From Strigamia acuminata (taxonomy: Eukaryota > Arthropoda > Chilopoda > Geophilomorpha > Linotaeniidae), in NCBI GenBank assembly GCA_949358305.1, contig OX442316.1:3596001-3660000 (forward strand): 64,000 nucleotides of DNA. Direction: 5' to 3'. The notes beneath the pieces were generated by a model. That model was given only the letters and a program-made list of their open reading frames with translations. It did no database searches and was not told the origin of the DNA. The position numbers and the translations under genes are program-made. Shown here in pieces: positions 58,661 through 64,000 of this stretch. Within the stretch, counting starts at the first letter, position 1. Every line of letters starts with the position of its first letter.

Positions 58661-58833
58661 TGTGGTGTTGTGATGTCGAGCATGATCACCAGGGGGCGAT
58701 CATGGTCGGCAAGTTTATATAAGCTTGTAACACGTGACCGCAAGGTCACTTTCTCTAGAGTAGATGAGTAATAAAGATGCATCGTCGTTACTGCTAAAGC
58801 TGTGCATTATTTAATGGATATAACGACATTACA
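58661..58833 (+). repeat. 3' LTR (173 bp)
   Basis: Identical to the 5' LTR at 172 of 173 positions. TATATAAG at 58,716 and AATAAA at 58,770 are kept. Confidence 0.96.
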
Positions 58834-58838
58834 GTAAA
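58834..58838. repeat. Target-site duplication GTAAA, right
   Basis: Pairs with 54,093-54,097. Confidence 0.9.
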
Positions 58839-58869
58839 CATTTACTCCGCACTTCAGCAGAGCTTCGTA

Positions 58870-59358
58870 AAAACAATATGCAAAAGACGAAAAATAACAC
58901 AGCCTCATTTGCACAACCAATCAGAAACACTCACAGAATACTCTAGAAATATTACAACTTCATCCTGCGTGCAGCCACTTGGCGGAAATTACCTAAACTA
59001 AAATAAACCTGTGAATTTTTAAATAAACAAAATAAAAACAAAAACCCAAAACACAAATTGACTCAATCAAATCAATCAAAAATAATTTCAAAAAACAGTT
59101 TTAAACTATCAAGTAGTAAACGCATTAAAGTATTAAAACAAAAACAACAAAACATTCCGACTATCCACCACCTGCAAAAACCCTTTTACAGCCCCCTGGT
59201 GACCAGTGACCCGTGACCCCCACATAAACAATCCCCTTCACACCAACTGGACCGTGGACCCATCAAGTAACCATAACCGAAGCATTTATGTAAATCAAAC
59301 AATAATATTCATCGATTTCTTTCAAATTTACAGTAAAAACATCAACATTTCGCCCATA
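58870..59358 (+). repeat. Duplicated block resumed: region upstream of paralogue 2
   Basis: ATATGCAAAAGACGAAAAATAACA onwards matches 50,180-50,628 closely (shared CACCTGCAAAAACCC and CCCCTGGTGACCAGTGACCC). It shows that the duplication continued through the site now occupied by the TIR element and retrotransposon. Confidence 0.85.
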
Positions 59359-60195
59359 ATGGCCAACATAATTAAGGAATTGTGTTGTTTGGGCCGCGCC
59401 ACGTTGGAAGAAGGCTCGATTTTTGCCGCGTTTCTCACCATGGTAATTGCCACGGTGAAATGTGTTACAGGTTTCATGTATTTGCAAGTAGCGCCAAGTT
59501 TAAAAAATGTGAAGTTTATGGCGTTTTTAAAAACACATCTTGACGATAATGTGGAATCGTGGTTTAGTGAATATGGTAGAATTATTATTTTAATATTATA
59601 AAACCATTAGTTAAACGTTGGTTTGGTTTTTCAGTGCAGGCTGTCTTGGGTGTGGGAAATATCGTCACGTTTTTTGTGCTGTCTAAAGTAACTTTCAAGT
59701 TTGTTTCGGCGATTCAAACGGTTTGTATAATGAAATTATTTTTTTTTTTTAAATTATAGTTAATTTAATTTTTTTTTTTTTTATACAGAGAAATCCAAAG
59801 TACATAAAAGTATGGTTAGTGTTGATACCCTTTTTGTATGTGGATTCGATACTGCGATTGTATTTTTCTTATGTGGTGTTTGGAGTGAGTTGGGAAAAAT
59901 CTGCAAAAACAATAATTTTTTAATTTTTTAATAATATTTTTTTTTTACAGTATTTGTATGCAATCGAACATGTTATGGTTGTTGTTTTTTTCACATTTTC
60001 AGTAAGGATTTCAAAGGGAAACATCTAATTTTGGCGATTTAAATTTACTTTTGATTTTCTTTTCAGATTCATTACTACGTTCTCGTGAATTCGTTTCACT
60101 TATCAATACTGCGAAGTCCCGAAGCAAACAACGCACCCGCAGTGATACCGATTCAACATGTAATTATTCCGATGGTTCCACGAGCCCAAGAGTGA
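59359..60195 (+). CDS. Small four-transmembrane protein, paralogue 2 (five exons)
   Basis: Exons 59,359-59,575, 59,635-59,720, 59,789-59,884, 59,951-60,001 and 60,067-60,195 give 192 aa ending PMVPRAQE. It matches paralogue 1 along its length (LEEGSIFAAFLTMVIATVKC; LVLIPFLYVDSILRLYFSYV; APAVIPIQHVIIPM). Exon 1 is 12 nt shorter, without changing phase. All reading frames, donors (GTAGAA, GTTTGT, GTGAGT, GTAAGG) and acceptors are intact, so the copy looks functional. Four predicted TM helices at about the same places as in paralogue 1. The gene lies downstream of a 5.9 kb insertion that separates it from the shared upstream block, which may alter its expression. Function unknown; DUF4728/LAPTM-like is a candidate family. 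Confidence 0.85.
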
Positions 60196-60228
60196 TGATA
60201 GGCAATTTTAGACATATTTTTATAGAAA

Positions 60229-60234
60229 AATAAA
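60229..60234 (+). terminator. AATAAA polyadenylation signal, paralogue 2
   Basis: 34 nt after the stop, as in paralogue 1. Confidence 0.75.
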
Positions 60235-60239
60235 TCTTT

Positions 60240-60763
60240 TTATTTTTTATTTTTTTTTATTTTTTTAAAAAATTGAACATTTTTGCTTAAAAAATTAAAT
60301 TTCATCAAAAACATTCAAATTGTGCACGAAAAATAGAGAAAAAAGATTTTAAAAAATGCAATTTTCACGTGTTTTTACATGTTTTACGGAGAAGTTTCAT
60401 TCTCATTTATAAATTATACTTTTAACTTACGTTTGTAGATGGCGCTGCTGTCGTTAAAGGCCAAAACTGACGCCAAACATAATCCAGTAAACATACTCAT
60501 TAAAACAATATTTTATTTTAAAAAAATAAATTCATTTGAGTCCAAAATTGCGTGATTTTAATTTAAAAAATAATTTTTAAATTTTTAAAACATAAATAAA
60601 CGAATAAAATAAAATTCATATCAACAAAATAACAACAAAAAACAACCCAATCAAATGTGTGCAAAAAAAAAACATCTTTTAAAAAAAGAAAATAAAATAA
60701 AAATGAAAATAAAGTGCGAATAGTTTGATGATAAAGTATCGGTCTTCGTCTAGACAGCGCAGC
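60240..60763. other. Intergenic, AT-rich, nothing recognised
   Basis: Contains AT-rich runs and a short richer patch at 60,430-60,480 (GATGGCGCTGCTGTCGTTAA). The 185-aa minus-strand frame (60,563-61,120) overlaps the next gene's first exon and is an artefact. Confidence 0.5.
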
Positions 60764-60770
60764 TATAAAT
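60764..60770 (+). promoter_or_regulatory. TATA box candidate of the secreted-protein gene
   Basis: TATAAAT lies 175 nt before the ATG at 60,939, at the start of a locally G+C-richer stretch. Confidence 0.5.
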
Positions 60771-60938
60771 AAAGCGTTGCGCCGATATCGGTGGTTATTT
60801 GCCAATAGGGTGTTGAGGCGTGAGGAAGGTTGTTTTGCAAGTTGAAAAGTGATCATTTTGGGATAAAAGGACTTTTCAGCGGATCCATCAATTGAACAAT
60901 CGTGCATTTGGATTCCTCGCACAGTGTGGTTCGAGTAG

Positions 60939-62110
60939 ATGACGCCAGCCCACCTGACCCTTGCCCTGGCGGTAACGCTAGGATGGGTGGCCGTGTGCGT
61001 TGACGCATCTTTCCCGGCGAAGACGAGGCGGCACTCCGCTGACAAAGATGCGGTGAGTGACTGACTGACAGAGTAAATGTGCAGTTTGTTCGTATATCCA
61101 TCTATCTTTTTTCTACACAACTAAACTCTTCGATTTATGTTTTACACAGTTTTAAATCATTATTCAATTGCTATTTTCTTTGTTTCTTTCAAAACAAGAT
61201 CAAAGTGGGAACCAAATTTGTCCATTCAGTCTTTGCTAATTTTAAGCTATTAATTAAATTGAATTAAATTAAATTAAGTGCCGTTTGTCGTATCGTATTT
61301 AGTACCAAATTTATCATTAATATTCCCAAAATATCGAAAAATTCGAAAAAAGGATCAACAAATAGAAAAAAGCACCAAAAAGTCGAAAAAAGTACCAAAA
61401 ATCCGAAAAAAGTACCAAAAAATCGAAAAAAGTACCAAAAAATCGAAAAATGGTATAAAATATTCAAAAAACGTACAAAAATACAAAAAATTACCAAATT
61501 TATCATAAATATTTCCACAAAATCAAAAAAATGTCCGAAAACTCGACTAAAAAAATCCAGTATCCCAAAAATTCACTTAAAATAATTCAGTATCCCGAAA
61601 ATTCACTAGAAAAACACAATACCCCGAATTAAATAACTGTAAAGTAGCGAAAAATACTACAATTATTGGCAATATCAGTTTTAAAAAACACAAGTTATTT
61701 ATTATTACTAATGCGTGTAGAAATCGAGTTCCGCAAAGTTGAAGTGGAAAACAGTTGCGCTTTATCAACTCGTTTCTTTAATCACTCCATAAGTCATCCG
61801 CATTGCGCTATATAAAACAACTTGCACAAATCTACGCCGGCCTTTAAAGCAATCCATCACGTGATACACACTCATGTAGAACACCGAGTCAGCCATGTTT
61901 GCCATTTTCAAACTGCACTCTTTGTGTTTCATCTATTTATTTTCATTTCGCAGGATTTGGATTCCGCAGAAGATCCGCAAGAAGACAGCCTGTCTCAAAT
62001 GTCTTACAACGATGCATCGACCGTGCATCATCGGTCCAAATCATCCGCGACCGGTCACCAGCGTAATTCGGGACACGGACATCACCGATCCAGACAGCAT
62101 TGGAACCAAG
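60939..62110 (+). CDS. Secreted protein, His/Ser-rich, first two exons (partial)
   Basis: Exon 1 (60,939-61,052, 38 codons) encodes a clear signal peptide (ALAVTLGWVAVCVDA, cleavage after about residue 23) and then FPAKTRRHS with a dibasic site. The strong donor GTGAGT follows. Exon 2 (61,954-62,110, after TTTCGCAG) continues in phase with an acidic start (DLDSAEDPQED) and a His/Ser/Arg-rich stretch (HHRSKSS, GHGHHRSRQHW), ending at donor GTGAAA in phase 1. Further exons must follow, but I see none before 64,000. The layout fits a processed extracellular ligand, propeptide or matrix protein. I do not recognise the family. The exon model is inferred from signals only. Confidence 0.6.
61330..61510. 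repeat. Minisatellite, 20-bp unit, in the intron
   Basis: AGTACC recurs at 61,391, 61,411 and 61,431 (20 bp), with consensus AGTACCAAAAAATCGAAAAA. Flanked on both sides by TACCAAATTTATCAT. The frames on both strands are artefacts. Confidence 0.85.
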
Positions 62111-63218
62111 GTGAAAGAAACAATCCTTTGTTCATCCAATTGCGCTTAAGATAAGATAACGACGCAACCTTAATTATTTACACGTCATTGCTACTAATTA
62201 ACGTTACGTCGTCAGGGTTGCACGCGTTACTGGAATTTGGTAATTAGTTACCGTTATTTAGTCAAAAAAGTAAATACCGTAAAGCTCAGCGGCGATTCAA
62301 GTAATTAAAGCCGGGCCAGTTTAAGAGTCGCCCTCGAATAGTAGCCGCAGCTGAAACACCAAGAATACCGTATTTTTGCAAAAGTACGATATTGTTTCCG
62401 TATTTAACCTCAAGAACGATGAACGTACGCTTCGTTTGTGACGTTCAGACTTTGTTTGTTACATTAAACAAATGTAACCAACGAAAAACCGAAGTTGTAA
62501 TTGCTGACAAAAATGGCAGTTTTGAATAAGAGTTTTGAATAATCGATAAAATACGTTACGCTTAGCCTTTTTAATTATTTTTATTTCTTAATTGATCTCC
62601 GAAGCAAGAAACAAAACATTAATAAAAACTATAATAACAAGGTGTTAATATGCGAAAAGAATTATTTTGTTACCACCTAATGTTAGTGTGTAAAAAAAAA
62701 TTTAAACTTGTCTAAAGACTTGGTGGACATCCTGTATTATGCTGCCGCACGCATCGGCTATTTACAGGCAACTCACGTGAATTTGTTTCATTTTGTTGTA
62801 TAGTGCAACGTTTACATGGGGATGAGCTGCACACACAGGCAAAAGATAAATAAATAGAGAGAATATCACGCAATCAAATTAAATTAAATGACTGTATTAT
62901 TTTGTGTAGAAAACATCAAAAATAAAAATTAAAAAAGTTAGTTTTCATTCATTTGGCGATTAGTTTGCCCACATTTCTTAACTGTGATGTAGCAGCTCAA
63001 TTATCACTTTAATTACAGCAATTGAGGGGCAAAATATCCAAGTTCAAGTCATACAGGAAATGTAAAACAAACAGTTGGATCATTAAAAAAAAATATAAAA
63101 AATAAAAATAAACCTGCTTTATCTATGTATCTATCTATCTAATCTATCCATTTTGTAACCATAACCTAAATTACCATTTCCTCAGACCAAATTGATCAAC
63201 TTTACATCATTTTCTGCA
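62111..63218. other. Probable intron/intergenic; hAT-like start near 62,216
   Basis: CAGGGTTGCACGCGTTACTG followed by GTAATTAGTTACCGTTA resembles hAT 5' ends. Further on, GTACGATATTGTTTCCGTAT matches (inverted) a stretch at about 34,990. A GATA-type microsatellite lies at about 63,121-63,148. No exon was recognised. Confidence 0.35.
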
Positions 63219-63690
63219 TGAAATCTTCATTTTCTGCCTGAAAATCTTCATTTTCTGCCTGAAAATCTTCATTTTCTGCCTGAAAATCTTCATTTTCTGC
63301 CTGAAAATCTTCATTTTCTGCCTGAAAATCTTCATTTTCTGCCTGAAAATCTTCATTTTCTGCCTGAAAATCTTCATTTTCTGCCTGAAAATCTTCATTT
63401 TCTGCCTGAAAATTTTCATTTTATGCATGAAATCTTCATTTTAGCAACAAAAATCTTCATTTTATGCATGAAATCTTCATTTTATGCATGAAAAATCTTC
63501 ATTTTATGCATGAAAATCTTCATTTTATGCATGAAAATCTTCATTTTATGTATGAAATCTTCAATTTACGCATGGAATCTTCATTTTATGCATGGAATCT
63601 TCATTTAATGCATGAAATCTTCAATTTATGCATGAAATCTTCATTTTATGCATAAAATCTTCATTTTATGCATAAAATCTTCATTATAAA
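63219..63690. repeat. Minisatellite, 20-21-bp unit (two sub-families)
   Basis: About ten near-perfect copies of GCCTGAAAATCTTCATTTTC (21 bp including the next T) to about 63,418. Then about twelve copies of a GCATGAAATCTTCATTTTAT form with 20-21-bp spacing. Open on both strands as repeat peptides. The sharp switch between sub-families suggests two separate expansions. Confidence 0.92.
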
Positions 63691-64000
63691 TCATAAATCT
63701 CACTATGTAAAGGACAATACCACATGAAACTAACCAAAAACTCAACACTTTGATTAACAAATGGAAAAAAAATGAATAAATATTAAATGCCACATATTTG
63801 AGTGTAAACATCTTAATTAAAAAAATCTAAAAAAAAAAAATTGACAGGTAAAAAAAAGCATGTATGACATGTAAGGCTTTGATCTTGTCTCATTTCACAC
63901 GTTAAGTAGAGCAAAAACACGGAATAATAAAAATTCAATCTCGCAGACCTACAAGGTTAAGTAGCTTGTAAATGTCTGAAGGCCAATTGGTTTTTTAATC
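63691..64000. other. Window end, nothing recognised
   Basis: AT-rich, with no supported feature. Confidence 0.55.

Larger units (their letters stand above)
54098..58833 (+). mobile_element. Ty3/gypsy LTR retrotransposon, nearly intact, young
   Basis: 4,736 bp: 173-bp LTRs, primer binding site, gag-pol frame, a second frame with integrase, and a polypurine tract. A 5-bp duplication flanks it. The LTRs differ at one base (T at 54,242, C at 58,805), so insertion is recent. The element is clearly richer in G+C than its surroundings. It carries no envelope-like frame. The clade is not certain; the gag-pol fusion, the short LTRs and the tRNA-Ser-type primer site suggest a Mag-like or related animal lineage. 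Confidence 0.96.
52948..58869. mobile_element. TIR element (about 1.2 kb) now split by a Ty3/gypsy element
   Basis: The left end TA+CGAAGCTCTG is matched by the inverted right end CAGAGCTTCG+TA. Further in, TAAATGTTTACAACTCGTTT (left, about 52,976) is matched by the inverse split across the retrotransposon insertion point. AACTCGTTTAAACGAGTT is an 18-bp palindrome at 53,008-53,025 and again at 54,075-54,092. The interior (53,040-54,050) has only short frames without motif. The TA flanks suggest a Tc1/mariner-type target. It lies in the second duplicated block; copy 1 at about 50,176 lacks it. Confidence 0.7.

Noticed and set aside
60563-61120. 185-aa minus-strand frame
   Set aside because: It covers AT-rich intergenic DNA and the antisense of the signal-peptide exon; low complexity.
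1-64000. tRNA, rRNA or other structured RNA genes
   Set aside because: I looked for tRNA-like box A/box B words and rRNA cores and recognised none. A covariance-model search would be needed to exclude diverged copies.

Overview
The window is eukaryotic nuclear DNA, most likely from an arthropod. It has spliced genes with short GT-AG introns, AATAAA signals, long AT-rich gene-poor stretches, many short terminal-inverted-repeat (TIR) elements, and an intron-free kekkon-type LRR-Ig receptor coding exon of the kind known from insects. I cannot name the species. Several arrays and TIR families recur across the window, so it reads as one genome rather than a chimera.

Layout. Positions 1-46,700 are a gene desert. 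I find no gene there that I would defend, but I do find a dense layer of mobile DNA: (i) TIR elements ending TATACTC/GAGTATA (2,890; 8,205; 12,690; 22,935; 23,188; 34,258; 38,857); (ii) elements ending AGTGGCTAC (622; 6,708; 13,928); (iii) a CGCCCGGGCGTT family (one full copy at 30,281, plus fragments); (iv) a 1.29 kb hAT-type foldback element with a perfect 8-bp target duplication (26,735-28,024); (v) a solo LTR (36,931-37,673) inside an older repeat whose empty site survives in a second copy at about 17,660; (vi) many minisatellites whose unit lengths fall mostly at 11, 20-21, 30-31 and 41-42 bp, close to multiples of one DNA helical turn.

Positions 46,783-62,110 hold the genes. A kekkon-like receptor (CDS 46,844-48,460) lies just downstream of a 1 kb 31-bp minisatellite full of GGGAATTCC motifs. 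Next come two tandem paralogues of a small five-exon four-transmembrane protein (50,629-51,492, 196 aa; 59,359-60,195, 192 aa). Exon phases and splice sites are conserved between them, and they lie in a duplicated block. The second block is split by a TIR element (52,948-58,869), which is itself split by a nearly intact Ty3/gypsy retrotransposon (54,098-58,833). That element has 173-bp LTRs differing at one base, a 5-bp target duplication, a primer binding site matching tRNA-Ser and a polypurine tract; its pol is broken by one frame change between RNase H and integrase. At 60,939 a gene for a small secreted protein begins (signal peptide exon, then a His/Ser-rich exon) and its 3' part lies beyond the window or is unrecognised.

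How they work together: the kekkon-like receptor, the four-TM pair and the secreted protein are all membrane or secretory products, but nothing in the sequence links them functionally. The strongest structural story is layered insertion: tandem duplication, then the TIR element, then the retrotransposon. All positions and alignments were read by eye; identities are estimates unless counted.
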